Assembly: GCA_910583945.1 (NCBI GenBank)
Contig: CAJTYF010000037.1
Coordinates: 1 to 15,392, forward strand
DNA length: 15,392 bases
Reading direction: 5' to 3'
Source: an uncultured Bacilli bacterium
GTDB lineage: Bacteria; Bacillota_I; Bacilli_A; RF39; UBA660
Shown: piece after piece, positions 1-8,128 of the stretch
Numbering within the stretch: the stretch's first letter is position 1
How the letters are laid out: every line of letters starts with the position of its first letter
The notes under the pieces: model-generated
Seen by the model: only the letters and a program-made list of their open reading frames with translations
Databases searched by the model: none
Told to the model about the DNA's origin: nothing
Program-made: the position numbers and the translations under genes

Positions 1-42
1 CTATTTCAATTATACACTACTTTTATTTATCAGTCATTATGT

Positions 43-423
43 TTAACACAACAAATTTAAAAAAGCATCACTCATTAAAGTTTGACTATCCACCGTTTCT
101 AAAATATTAGCATTATCAAAATAGAAATCTAACAAATAAGCACTTTTAAGATAAAATAAATTCAAAGAGTTATCTTGTTTTGCTTTGCTTAATTGTTCTT
201 TATAAGCCTCAAATAAATGAGGATTATTTTCATAGAGTTCAACTAATTTCATACTAAAACTATCAAATTTCCCTATTTCTAAAACGGTATCCACACCTAA
301 TTTAGCAACTATTTCTTTATTTAAAACTTCAAAATTAAAAGTTTCTAATAAATTGGGATTTGTTTTTGCCAATTCAAATACTTTATTCAAAGAAGTAAAA
401 TCAATTAAATCATTATTTACCAT
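43..423 (-). CDS. C-terminal continuation of the large T7SS substrate, in the -1 frame
   Basis: This 126-codon frame overlaps the end of the upstream large gene by 7 bp. I think it is not an independent gene. No Shine-Dalgarno sequence precedes its ATG, and the same frame stays open upstream of the ATG (F-F-Q-Q-A-V-L-A-K-M) back to the T6 run at 445-450, where it meets the large frame exactly. The protein is helical and Leu/Asn/Lys-rich, with repeated turns such as NPNLLETF and NPHLFEAY, matching the composition of the preceding region. No catalytic motif is visible. It ends in TAA at 43-45. Just before that, a second T TTT TTA heptamer (minus strand of 59-64 and neighbours) would permit another -1 shift, adding about 12 residues. 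It could be a pseudogene tail, a sequencing-error artefact or a programmed-frameshift product. Confidence 0.6.
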   Translation of the reverse strand: MVNNDLIDFTSLNKVFELAKTNPNLLETFNFEVLNKEIVAKLGVDTVLEIGKFDSFSMKLVELYENNPHLFEAYKEQLSKAKQDNSLNLFYLKSAYLLDFYFDNANILETVDSQTLMSDAFLNLLC

Positions 424-2930
424 TTTAGCAAGAACCGCTTGTTGAAAAAAGTTTTACCATAATTAAATGATTTGTATTCAGTCGGAAAAATATCCCATTC
501 TTTTTGAATTTGAGATAAAATTTCCGTTCTAATAGTTTCGGGTAAATTAGAAAAAGCCATAAGATTAATATCAAAATCTAATCCAAAATTTTTATATTTA
601 TAATTATAGTTATTAAATAAAATTTTGCCATCTTTAATTCTTTGTTTAACTTCATTTAATACTGTGTCGCTTGGCTTATTTGCATGCAATAAATTTATTA
701 AATTTCTATCAGATAATTGACTAACTATATTTTCATTTTCATTAATGTATTTCAAAATACTTCCAGTATTCCTGTTTTGAAAAAGTTGATTTTGATCTTT
801 TATTAAACGACTATTAATTTCTTCTGAAAAGGTATGGGTGATTTCTTCATCTCTAATGATACTATTTAAAGAAAAAAAAGAGCTATTATTTATTGTTTCC
901 AATTGTTGTGCATAATTCATTTCTTTCAATTCACTTGAAGTTAAATAAGTTGATTTTAAAAGTTCTGATGCTTTAACTTGACTATTTAAAGCGTTCAATA
1001 TCTCTACTCCATCAAATATAATATCTTTATTAGTATCAAAAACATTTGGTATTTCTTCAACTTCATTGATTGAATGTAATTTATTGACCTCTTCACTTAT
1101 TTGATTCTCTCCTAGATTTTCACCAAATACATGTGCATCACTATGATTAAGCATTTTATTAACTCCTAATCCTACTCCGTTCATAGCTCCAGCGGTTAAA
1201 CTTCCATAAATCGCTGAAACAAATGCATTTTGACTTAGCTCACTAAAATCTTGTTTCTCATTCCATAAACCATATTTAAACAAAGCATCTAAATATTCTT
1301 GACTTCCTTCTTCTATTCCTTCATGCAACATAGAGGTTGCTAAACTTTTTAAATCAACGACTTCTACTTCACTTAACCCTACAATTCCTCCAACCATTTT
1401 TTGTAAAGCCGCTTCACTAACACCACTAAGTACTCCATAAAACACACTTCTTGCTGTATCATAACCTTCTACTAAAGCATTATGATAACTTTTTCCTCCA
1501 GCACTCACCCCCATACTAACACTTCCCACTGTTGAGGCAACACTTCCTCCAACTGCTGGTGTTAATAGCATACTTAAGGCTATACTTGGTAACATATTTC
1601 CCATGCTTTGAGTCATATTATAATTATGTTGTAACGCCCAATCATAATGTTTCTCACGATCTCCCTGTAACGCTTGTAAAATATACATCGTTTCATATTC
1701 ACTTTCACTATAAAAATCTTTACCTGTGAACCAATCACCTATGCCTTCAAAAAAAGAACCTGCTCCATCTCCTATTCCTTTTCCACCAACTTTTATATGG
1801 TTTTCCAAATAGTCCATTAATTCTTTTTCATCTTTCAATGTACTTAAAAACTTTTCGGCGTTCACTTGACCATTGATTTGATTTAACGTCTCTTCCATTT
1901 GTTTTAAATAATCATTCGCTTTTTCTTTACCTTGTGTTTCGTATAAATAATTGTACATTTTTCCCAGTTCTGGATTTATTTCACTTGCTCTGGATAACGC
2001 ATCTATCTGACTTAAATTTTTATAAAAAACACCATCTTTATTCTGATACCCTTCTAAAGATGTAACTATTTCTTCTTTATTTTCATAGGTTTGATAATCT
2101 TCTAATAAATTTAAATGACTATATTCCGCATTCGTTATCATTTTATTAGTTGTTTTGATAGCACTTTCTAATAAAATTTTACTTTCATCCATTTCTAATA
2201 CATAATTATGGAAATCTTCATAATTTTCAAATTCAGTTTCTTGTTTTATATAATTATCTAACAACTTTTTTTGATTCTCAATTTCTTCATACCTTGTTTT
2301 AACTTCTTCATGTTTATTTTTAAAAATTTCTATTAATTCTTCAGTTGTTTTTGATTCTATATCAGCTATAGATAAATTGTATTTTTTTAATTCCTCATTT
2401 AATAACTCATTTTCTTTTGGATTTTTGTAACTAGCAATCTCTTTATAACGATTAATTAAATTCAAAGTATAATTTTCTGTACTAAGTTGTAATTCTTCAA
2501 TAGCACTTTTCCAATCTTCACAGGCTTTTCTAATTTCTTCTTTCTTATCCAGTTCTTCATTAACGATTTTTAATAAATCTTGATAACTTTTTAATTCTTG
2601 ATTTCTTTCATATTGATAACATTTTACATATAAAAGATATTCTTCTTGACTTAAAGAAGACTTTCCCCGATTTAAAAGATCATAATACTTTTCAAGTTCT
2701 TCTTCACTAGGTAAAGAACTTTTATCAATAGACATTATTTTAAAATCTTCATGAATAGAAGAACCATTATTAAAATTAAAAGAAGAAACATCAAAACTCT
2801 CCATCTTCATAGCATTCATTTTTGTATTACTAGAATTAGTATTACTTTTTGAAGAGGCATTTCCATAATTTCCTAAAATCTGATCCATGGGATTATCAAT
2901 CGCTATTTTTATTTTTCCTACTTCACTCAT
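417..2930 (-). CDS. Large LXG/polymorphic-toxin-like T7SS substrate, frame broken near C-terminus
   Basis: I chose the ATG at 2930 (837 aa), preceded by GAGTG 6 nt upstream. A GTG at 2957 is in frame but has no good ribosome binding site. Order of parts: a Ser/Asn-rich N-terminus (about 1-60); a long charged helical or coiled-coil region (about 75-370) with Tyr/Glu/Lys-rich stretches; a Gly-rich turn with GxFFEGIGDWFTG (about 378-400); a hydrophobic Gly/Ser/Ala region (about 440-510) of the glycine-zipper kind common before toxin domains of Firmicutes polymorphic toxins; then an Asn/Leu-rich helical tail. It follows essC and esaB in one operon, which supports export by T7SS. The toxic activity is not recognisable. 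The frame ends in TGG TAA 26 nt after a T6 run, while the natural continuation lies in the -1 frame (43-423). With that continuation the product is about 960 aa. No immunity gene is visible inside the window. The substrate role is inferred from context and architecture. Confidence 0.7.
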   Translation of the reverse strand: MSEVGKIKIAIDNPMDQILGNYGNASSKSNTNSSNTKMNAMKMESFDVSSFNFNNGSSIHEDFKIMSIDKSSLPSEEELEKYYDLLNRGKSSLSQEEYLLYVKCYQYERNQELKSYQDLLKIVNEELDKKEEIRKACEDWKSAIEELQLSTENYTLNLINRYKEIASYKNPKENELLNEELKKYNLSIADIESKTTEELIEIFKNKHEEVKTRYEEIENQKKLLDNYIKQETEFENYEDFHNYVLEMDESKILLESAIKTTNKMITNAEYSHLNLLEDYQTYENKEEIVTSLEGYQNKDGVFYKNLSQIDALSRASEINPELGKMYNYLYETQGKEKANDYLKQMEETLNQINGQVNAEKFLSTLKDEKELMDYLENHIKVGGKGIGDGAGSFFEGIGDWFTGKDFYSESEYETMYILQALQGDREKHYDWALQHNYNMTQSMGNMLPSIALSMLLTPAVGGSVASTVGSVSMGVSAGGKSYHNALVEGYDTARSVFYGVLSGVSEAALQKMVGGIVGLSEVEVVDLKSLATSMLHEGIEEGSQEYLDALFKYGLWNEKQDFSELSQNAFVSAIYGSLTAGAMNGVGLGVNKMLNHSDAHVFGENLGENQISEEVNKLHSINEVEEIPNVFDTNKDIIFDGVEILNALNSQVKASELLKSTYLTSSELKEMNYAQQLETINNSSFFSLNSIIRDEEITHTFSEEINSRLIKDQNQLFQNRNTGSILKYINENENIVSQLSDRNLINLLHANKPSDTVLNEVKQRIKDGKILFNNYNYKYKNFGLDFDINLMAFSNLPETIRTEILSQIQKEWDIFPTEYKSFNYGKTFFNKRFLLKW
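438..452 (-). other. Slippery heptamer T TTT TTC at the frame break
   Basis: On the minus strand the codons read ACT TTT TTC AAC in the large frame. This is an exact X XXY YYZ heptamer. A -1 slip gives TTT TTT CAA CAA GCG GTT, which runs without a stop into the downstream frame. A 4-bp CAAG/CTTG hairpin follows, which is weak for a stimulator. Loss of one T from an original T7 explains the sequence equally well. Confidence 0.5.
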
Positions 2931-2949
2931 TTTTATCACTCGATTCTTT

Positions 2950-3222
2950 TTATTCACCTAAACTTTTAGAAATAAGTAAAAGCTCAGTTCCATTTCTAAT
3001 ATCGGTGTCTATAATAATTTCATTGCTATTATAAATCCGATTTGTATCCTTATTCATTAAATAATAATTCAAACTTTGATTCATCTCTATATGACATAAA
3101 TCACAAACGGATTTTAAAAGGAGAAGTTGAATTTTCCAAACCACTTCATTTACAGGAATGAAAACATCAAAATCACTGGCAAGTTCTGGAACCATGACAT
3201 GAATTAAAACCTTATTTTGCAT
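2950..3222 (-). CDS. esaB: EsaB/YukD-like ubiquitin-fold T7SS protein
   Basis: A small protein of 90 aa. I chose the ATG at 3222 because AAGGAG sits 7 nt upstream; an in-frame ATG at 3228 would be only 1 nt from it. The pattern is that of a beta-grasp YukD/EsaB domain: an opening strand (VLIHVMVPE), a second strand (FDVFIPVN), a helix (VVWKIQLLLLKSV), then a segment with YYLMNKDTNRIY and a closing strand (TELLLIS). The length matches YukD/EsaB proteins (about 80-90 aa), which are cytosolic accessory factors required for or regulating T7SSb secretion. The start overlaps the end of essC by 11 bp and the gene runs directly into the large substrate, so translation is probably coupled. The fold is assigned from family resemblance plus position next to essC; without that neighbour I would be less sure. 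Confidence 0.75.
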   Translation of the reverse strand: MQNKVLIHVMVPELASDFDVFIPVNEVVWKIQLLLLKSVCDLCHIEMNQSLNYYLMNKDTNRIYNSNEIIIDTDIRNGTELLLISKSLGE

Positions 3223-6200
3223 CTTCATTCTCCTTACTATAAAAATCTATAAACTTACATAAAGTTCCCACATTTTCAGACACATAGAACCCCATATCAT
3301 TCTTATAATCCGCGGTCATTTCCTTATTGATGGTAGTTAATCGAAGTAAATTCTGATCCGACAAACCTCGACCAATCCAAATACCATCACTAGTTGAAAA
3401 GAGACTTGTAAACCAGGACTCAAAAGAATAACTTTTAATTTTTGAAGCATCATCAACAAGTATAACCGTTATATTTTCATAGGCTTTAATCACTTTAATA
3501 AATTCTTCGAATTTCTTCTTATCCTCTAATTTATCTATCAATTTATTAATGCCATACACCAAAACAAAACCTTTATTTTGACTTCCAATTTCTTTTAACT
3601 TATTAACATAATCCATAAGTTGATCAAGAACTTTATCCATATCACTCGTATAGTAATTTGGATATTCCATCTTATTTAGATTTAAAAAATGGTTAACATC
3701 TAGAACTATAATATTAGTATTCGGCATTAAACGAAACAAATAGAGTAAACTTCTTACAAAAGTCTCCGTATTAGAAAGCTTATTAGAAGTAATAATATTT
3801 CCCAAATTCATAAAATAATCAACACAAACTACATCTAATTCTTTCTTGCTGATTCCTATTGGAATTTGATGAATATCTTTAATAGAGTCTTTAATATCTT
3901 GAAGACGTACAACGGAAGGTAAAACTGGAATCTTTGTCGCATGATTTTTGGTATTCGAATTTCTCATTTTTACAAACTCTAGCAAATACTCACTTGCCTC
4001 TTGATCACTTTCTTTAATACGACAAACTTGAAATTCATGTAACCCGTCATTATTAATAAATCCTCTTCCTTTTATATCCCGAGGAGTCATTTTTGTACGT
4101 AGTCCAAAAACCGTAATGTAATCACTAACATCTTTTAATTTAAAGGCGTAATTGTTTTGACAATTTCCACTTATTTTACTTGGTATAGAATTGACAGCAT
4201 TACAAGTAAAGATAAAGACAATACCATAACGCTCAGAATCCCTAACCAGTTCTGGAAGTTCTTCATACAGTTCTGGATAATTCTCATAAACCGAATCATA
4301 ATTATTAATAATAATCACTTTAATAGGCAAAGGTTCTTTATTTAATTGAATATAATTAAAATAGTCTCCACCAAAATCTGAAAATAACTTTTTTCTCTTT
4401 GCAATTTCTTCTTTAATTAATTTAAGAAGATTATAAAACTTTTCATCTTCCCCAGCAAAAACAATGCCTCCGACGTGTAATAAAGACTTATACTTTCGAA
4501 GAGATTCAGACCCATAATCAATAATATAATAATTTAATTCATCGCCACCATGATTTTTAATAGAAGAATAAATAAGGGTATTGAGAAGCATTTCTCGTTC
4601 CGCCCCATCATTTCCATAAATAATGGTATTCCCATCTTTTAAAAAGTCATAAAGAACCAAACCTTGTTCTTGTCTTTCTGGCGCATCATACTCTCCCAAA
4701 ATACTTGTTACATGAAAACGTTCATGTCCCACTTGATACCTTTTTTCCAATTCTTCTTCTAAAAGAATCTCAGGAATATTAGGAAGCCACAAACGTCGCG
4801 CTTTTTTATTTGTTTCTTGACTCACAGAAATCACTTCATTTAAAATGGCGGAAAGTTGTTCCCCCTGTGCTTCGATTTTAATCGAATTAGAAGCCTCAAT
4901 ACTTTTAATAATTCTTCCTTGTTCATTGATATAATTAACACTTTTATCCACTTGTTTAATAATTTTATCACTTGGATAATACTTCGCACCACACCATGCG
5001 GATTGGCCTAAAGAAAAATACTCATCATAACCCACTTGTAAATAGAAACGTCCAGTCTGTTTTAAACTTGCCGCCTCTGGCCTTTTTAACATTTCTTTAC
5101 TATCCGATTCATCTTGCACTTTTAAGCAAACACGAAACTTCGTATTGGACCAAATCTGATCATTCACGACACCACTCGGTTTTTGAGTCGCCAAAATAAG
5201 ATGAACACCTAAAGAACGTCCAATACGTGCTACACTAATCAAATTATCCATAAACTCAGGCTGTTGACTCTTTAACTCTGCAAACTCATCACTAATAATA
5301 AATAAATGAGGAATCGGTTCTTTTAATCTTCCTTCTTTATAAAATCTTTGATATTTATAAATATCAATCGTACTTTCCCCTAAAGCATCACGGGCTTCAT
5401 TAAAAATTTGTTGTCTTCTTTTAATTTCACTATCAATACTGACTAAAGTTCGGTCCATTTCCGCTTTATCTAAATTGGTAATCGTCCCCGCTAAATGAGG
5501 AAGCACAATTCCATTGGTTTTATTTTCAAAAGCAAAAGCCAGTCCTCCACCTTTATAATCGATTAAAATAAAAGCTACATCATCAGGACTATAATTAATC
5601 GCCATGGATAAAATATACGTAATAATAAATTCCGATTTACCACTACCCGTCATACCAGCAATTAAGCCATGAGGACCATGATATTTTTCATGTAAATCTA
5701 GATACATGAAATCCCCTCGTTCATCCACACCCACTTCAGCCTTTAAAGAAGTGGTGGCATCATTACTTTGCCAGCGATTAATAATATTAAGCTGAGATAC
5801 TTTCCCTACATGTTCCATTTCTAAAAAAGAGATAGAATTAGGTAGTTCTTTAAACCCTTCCTGAAACTCTATTGGAATATTAGCCATATTTTTAGCAATT
5901 TGAAGCATATTGATATGTTCATGGATTTCTTCTTTAAAAAAGAGTTGTGTCTGTTCATCGTAAGCATTTTTTAAAACCTTTGAATTGGCACCATCCAATG
6001 AAATAAAATTATTACATTTACTAGGAAGTTTACTCATTACATTTTCTAAAATAAGTAAACTAAACCCAATGTTTTCCTCAATTTCCGTCAAGTTTTTAAT
6101 CACATCATTTTGATAAATAGCATCAAATCCATCAATTAAAATTAAATAATGAGGTTTAAAATTATCTTTTTTATTATTTACTTGTTCAACGCGCATATTA

Positions 6201-7762
6201 ATAACTAGATTTAAATAGTCACATAATTCTTTACAACTTAATGAGTGTGTTGAAAAAAAACGAAAATCCCTTTCATTCGTGAACGTATGAGGCAAATATT
6301 TTAAAAATTGCCAACAATTCATGCGTTCTTCAGTAGTAAAAAGTACAATCTTTAAATCTTCATAACTGTAAAAAGTAAGAAGTTGCAATAATAAATTATG
6401 TGTAAACGAAATGACTTGTTTCTGTAAACCCATTATAGCGGTGATTTTATTGGTAAAAAGAGAATAACCCAAAGGAACATTATCAATAAATTTAAATTCT
6501 GTTACTAAACGATCTGCTTCAAATTTAAGTTCACTTTCTTCAATCGTAAACCCTTCTTCAGGATAATTAATTTTAACATCCAAAAGTTCTCTCCCAATCC
6601 CTAAGCGTACCACTAAAAAATCACTTTGATCAATTCTTTTATCCCAGAATTGAAGACTTTTATTTTGCAAAATAGTCAAACAATCTTCTAAAGAAATTAA
6701 ATTTTCAATTAAAATAACTTTTTGTTGTTCTCTTTCCATTTCAAGTTCTCTTCTTTTTTCAGACAAATATTTTAAATATTTTTGTTTAATTTCTTTCTCT
6801 TTTCTCTTTTTTTGTCTTTTATTATACGTTTTAGTAGCCAGTGGCCAAAAAAGCATAGAAGCAAGCATCGCACCACTTGTAATGAGTTGTGGCATAGATT
6901 TTATAAAGTCCGATTCTCCATTTTGAATACGCATTAAAGTATTAGCAAGCATCGTTATAGACGTAATTCCCATAGTAAGCATCGGTCCTACAACCAAAAT
7001 TAGAGGAAGTTCATGACTTTCTCCCTTTTTTGGAGGAGCACTTAAACTCATCTCTTTTGTCGTAATCACTCTTCTAAGCCTAGGAGATTTAGAATAATAA
7101 TCTTCTTCTTTATACAAAGGAATGTCTTTAATCTCTAGTTCTTTTGGTTGTTCTAATAAAGGAAATTCAAATTTTTGTAAACCTTTCACTTCTAAAAAAT
7201 GAAGCTTATTTACAAGAATAACACCTCTTAAGAAAAGAATGGTTAAACCAAAAAGCTCTAATTCATCACCTATTGAAACCTCAAATTGATTATCTAAAAC
7301 CATTTGATGGTTAATATAAACCCCACCCCCATTACCATTTTTAGCTACAGAATATTTACGATTAGCAAAAGAAAAAGAGTACATCATGTTATTTAAAAAA
7401 GGCGTTTTAAGTTGAATGGTATGATTCGTTAAATTTCCTACACTAAATGAAGCATTTTCAGGTATTTGATAGGCTAAGACACCATTAAAATTCAAATCGC
7501 TTACAAAAAGAGAATAATGCACTTGATTCCTTTCTAACAGATAAAAATGCTGACTTTCTAATGCAACCCTTTCAAGAACTTGATCGTTCAAAATAATTTT
7601 TACTTCATCCGTTCCATAGAGTTCCCAATGTCCATCTATCGCTTCTATATTAATCAGCTTACCTTCAAGTTCATCATTCTCATCAAAAGAAAAATTTCCT
7701 GAAACAAAAGTTGGTAATTTAAACTCCATCATACAACTAGATAAAAACAAACTAATTTTCAT
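3212..7762 (-). CDS. essC: Type VII secretion FtsK/SpoIIIE ATPase EssC
   Basis: Protein of 1516 aa, close to the usual EssC length of about 1480-1500. The ATG at 7762 is chosen because AGGTGA lies 5 nt upstream; an in-frame GTG at 7771 overlaps that site. Order of parts: N-terminal beta-rich FHA-like region (about 1-190, with FSVGN and NGNGGGVYIN); two membrane helices (about 252-276 and 291-308); a basic coiled coil (about 309-350); then three FtsK-type ATPase modules. Module 1 has an intact Walker A, GMTGSGKS with Lys709, a Walker B ending in Asp735 (ILIDYKGGG), and IISDEFAEL and LATQKPSG motifs. Modules 2 (near 1047, YGNDGAEREM) and 3 (near 1324, TSNKLSNTET) lack GK[S/T]. EssC is the inner-membrane motor and substrate-recognition component of T7SSb. 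It is the first gene of the operon. EsaA, EssA, EssB and WXG100 genes are not adjacent. Confidence 0.95.
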   Translation of the reverse strand: MKISLFLSSCMMEFKLPTFVSGNFSFDENDELEGKLINIEAIDGHWELYGTDEVKIILNDQVLERVALESQHFYLLERNQVHYSLFVSDLNFNGVLAYQIPENASFSVGNLTNHTIQLKTPFLNNMMYSFSFANRKYSVAKNGNGGGVYINHQMVLDNQFEVSIGDELELFGLTILFLRGVILVNKLHFLEVKGLQKFEFPLLEQPKELEIKDIPLYKEEDYYSKSPRLRRVITTKEMSLSAPPKKGESHELPLILVVGPMLTMGITSITMLANTLMRIQNGESDFIKSMPQLITSGAMLASMLFWPLATKTYNKRQKKRKEKEIKQKYLKYLSEKRRELEMEREQQKVILIENLISLEDCLTILQNKSLQFWDKRIDQSDFLVVRLGIGRELLDVKINYPEEGFTIEESELKFEADRLVTEFKFIDNVPLGYSLFTNKITAIMGLQKQVISFTHNLLLQLLTFYSYEDLKIVLFTTEERMNCWQFLKYLPHTFTNERDFRFFSTHSLSCKELCDYLNLVINMRVEQVNNKKDNFKPHYLILIDGFDAIYQNDVIKNLTEIEENIGFSLLILENVMSKLPSKCNNFISLDGANSKVLKNAYDEQTQLFFKEEIHEHINMLQIAKNMANIPIEFQEGFKELPNSISFLEMEHVGKVSQLNIINRWQSNDATTSLKAEVGVDERGDFMYLDLHEKYHGPHGLIAGMTGSGKSEFIITYILSMAINYSPDDVAFILIDYKGGGLAFAFENKTNGIVLPHLAGTITNLDKAEMDRTLVSIDSEIKRRQQIFNEARDALGESTIDIYKYQRFYKEGRLKEPIPHLFIISDEFAELKSQQPEFMDNLISVARIGRSLGVHLILATQKPSGVVNDQIWSNTKFRVCLKVQDESDSKEMLKRPEAASLKQTGRFYLQVGYDEYFSLGQSAWCGAKYYPSDKIIKQVDKSVNYINEQGRIIKSIEASNSIKIEAQGEQLSAILNEVISVSQETNKKARRLWLPNIPEILLEEELEKRYQVGHERFHVTSILGEYDAPERQEQGLVLYDFLKDGNTIIYGNDGAEREMLLNTLIYSSIKNHGGDELNYYIIDYGSESLRKYKSLLHVGGIVFAGEDEKFYNLLKLIKEEIAKRKKLFSDFGGDYFNYIQLNKEPLPIKVIIINNYDSVYENYPELYEELPELVRDSERYGIVFIFTCNAVNSIPSKISGNCQNNYAFKLKDVSDYITVFGLRTKMTPRDIKGRGFINNDGLHEFQVCRIKESDQEASEYLLEFVKMRNSNTKNHATKIPVLPSVVRLQDIKDSIKDIHQIPIGISKKELDVVCVDYFMNLGNIITSNKLSNTETFVRSLLYLFRLMPNTNIIVLDVNHFLNLNKMEYPNYYTSDMDKVLDQLMDYVNKLKEIGSQNKGFVLVYGINKLIDKLEDKKKFEEFIKVIKAYENITVILVDDASKIKSYSFESWFTSLFSTSDGIWIGRGLSDQNLLRLTTINKEMTADYKNDMGFYVSENVGTLCKFIDFYSKENEDAK

Positions 7763-7784
7763 ACACTTCACCTATATTAAAATT

Positions 7785-7813
7785 AGTATATCATTTTTTT
7801 AGCAGTTAGAGAA
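7785..7813 (-). promoter_or_regulatory. Putative promoter of the essC operon
   Basis: On the minus strand TATACT at 7785-7790 is preceded by TGA, forming an extended -10 (TGnTATACT). A weak -35 (TTCTCT, 7808-7813) sits 17 bp upstream. The start would fall about 15 nt before the essC ATG. It lies in the gap divergent to the tRNA gene. Confidence 0.5.
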
Positions 7814-7821
7814 GCCTACCA

Positions 7822-7850
7822 TTTCTTTTTTCTAGCATTTATGATAAAAT
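7822..7850 (+). promoter_or_regulatory. Putative tRNA-Arg promoter
   Basis: TTTCTT (7822-7827) and TAAAAT (7845-7850) are separated by 17 bp, just before the mature tRNA 5' end at 7859. An overlapping TATGAT at 7840-7845 is an alternative -10. Confidence 0.35.
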
Positions 7851-7858
7851 AAAACTAT

Positions 7859-7935
7859 GTTCCTGTAGTTTAGTTGGATAAAACAAGGCCCTCCTAAGGC
7901 TTAGAGCGACAGTTCGACTCTGTCCAGGAACACCA
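7859..7935 (+). tRNA. tRNA-Arg (anticodon CCU)
   Basis: The cloverleaf can be drawn fully. Acceptor stem GTTCCTG/CAGGAAC; D arm GTTT/AAAC; anticodon stem AGGCC/GGCTT with loop CTCCTAA, giving anticodon CCT, which reads AGG codons; T arm GACAG/CTGTC with loop TTCGACT. Discriminator A and an encoded CCA end at 7935. It is divergent from essC. The 3' end belongs to a 14-bp sequence repeated at 10700-10713, so this tRNA may have served as an integration site. Confidence 0.95.
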
Positions 7936-7943
7936 GATTGATA
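7930..7943 (+). repeat. 14-bp direct repeat, copy 1 (tRNA 3' end)
   Basis: ACACCAGATTGATA starts in the last bases of tRNA-Arg and continues past CCA. The same 14 bases recur at 10700-10713. The position fits an att core, but no integrase gene lies between the copies. Confidence 0.5.
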
Positions 7944-7975
7944 CCAAGCTCGAACTTTTCGAGTATTAAAACAAA

Positions 7976-7999
7976 GCGACTTGTCAAAAAGTCGTTTTT
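7976..7999 (+). terminator. Rho-independent terminator after tRNA-Arg
   Basis: Stem CGACTT/AAGTCG (7977-7982 and 7989-7994) followed by T5. A smaller hairpin, CTCGAA/TTCGAG (7949-7963), lies between it and the tRNA. Its bases TTGTCA are also the -35 of the next plus-strand promoter. Confidence 0.7.
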
Positions 8000-8009
8000 A
8001 TGTTATTAT
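7981..8009 (+). promoter_or_regulatory. Promoter of the antisense-like small RNA
   Basis: TTGTCA (7981-7986), a 17-bp spacer and TATTAT (8004-8009). The expected start is near 8016. The -35 box is shared with the tRNA terminator stem. Confidence 0.6.
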
Positions 8010-8037
8010 GAATATGTCAAGGAAACTTGCATAAAAT

Positions 8038-8079
8038 AAAAAAGGGAAATATTCAGTTCGCAAAGTTGAATGTCTACCC
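8038..8079 (-). terminator. Terminator of the small-peptide mRNA
   Basis: On the minus strand an imperfect hairpin with GGG/CCC closing and an ATTCA/TGAAT core is followed by T6 and then ATTTT. It lies 40 nt beyond the peptide stop codon, and its stem also contains the left arm of the locus-wide inverted repeat. Confidence 0.55.
8044..8079 (+). repeat. Inverted repeat, left arm of the toxin-antitoxin-like locus
   Basis: This arm (GGGAAATATTCAGTT...TTGAATGTCTACCC) pairs with the right arm at 8242-8268. The outer GGGAA is followed by TAT and CAGTT blocks, a 7-base loop present only in the left arm, and then a 14-bp block with one G-T pair. The arms coincide with the predicted 3' and 5' ends of the peptide mRNA. 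Confidence 0.75.
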
Positions 8080-8094
8080 AATTTAATGTGTAGA

Positions 8095-8128
8095 GACACT
8101 TATTCTAGCGAATGAGTGTCATTTTTTT
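8095..8128 (+). terminator. Terminator of the plus-strand small RNA
   Basis: Stem GACACTTATTC/GAATGAGTGTC (11 bp with one G-T pair, loop TAGC) followed by T7. Its 3' arm overlaps the stop codon of the convergent peptide gene. Confidence 0.8.

Larger units (their letters stand above)
8016..8128 (+). ncRNA. Putative type I antitoxin RNA (about 113 nt)
   Basis: The RNA is bounded by a promoter at 7981-8009 and a strong terminator ending at 8128. It has no convincing reading frame. It can fold into a 5' CAAG-GAAA-CTTG tetraloop hairpin, an ATTCA/TGAAT hairpin (8051-8075), a TCTAC/GTAGA hairpin, and the terminator stem. It is transcribed towards the 30-codon peptide gene and is complementary to the last ~90 nt of that mRNA, including the stop codon. 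This convergent, 3'-overlapping arrangement is that of RatA and SR4, antitoxins of txpA and bsrG. The existence of the transcript is inferred from signals only. Confidence 0.5.

Noticed and set aside
1..42. Promoter-like TATAAT on the minus strand near 8-13
   Set aside because: It lies at the window edge with no visible gene to serve; it cannot be judged.
1532..1729. Plus-strand open frame of 65 codons, and similar ones at 2849-3034, 4157-4345 and 4972-5199
   Set aside because: They lie antisense to the substrate gene, esaB or essC, have no good ribosome binding sites and read as reversed shadows of those genes.
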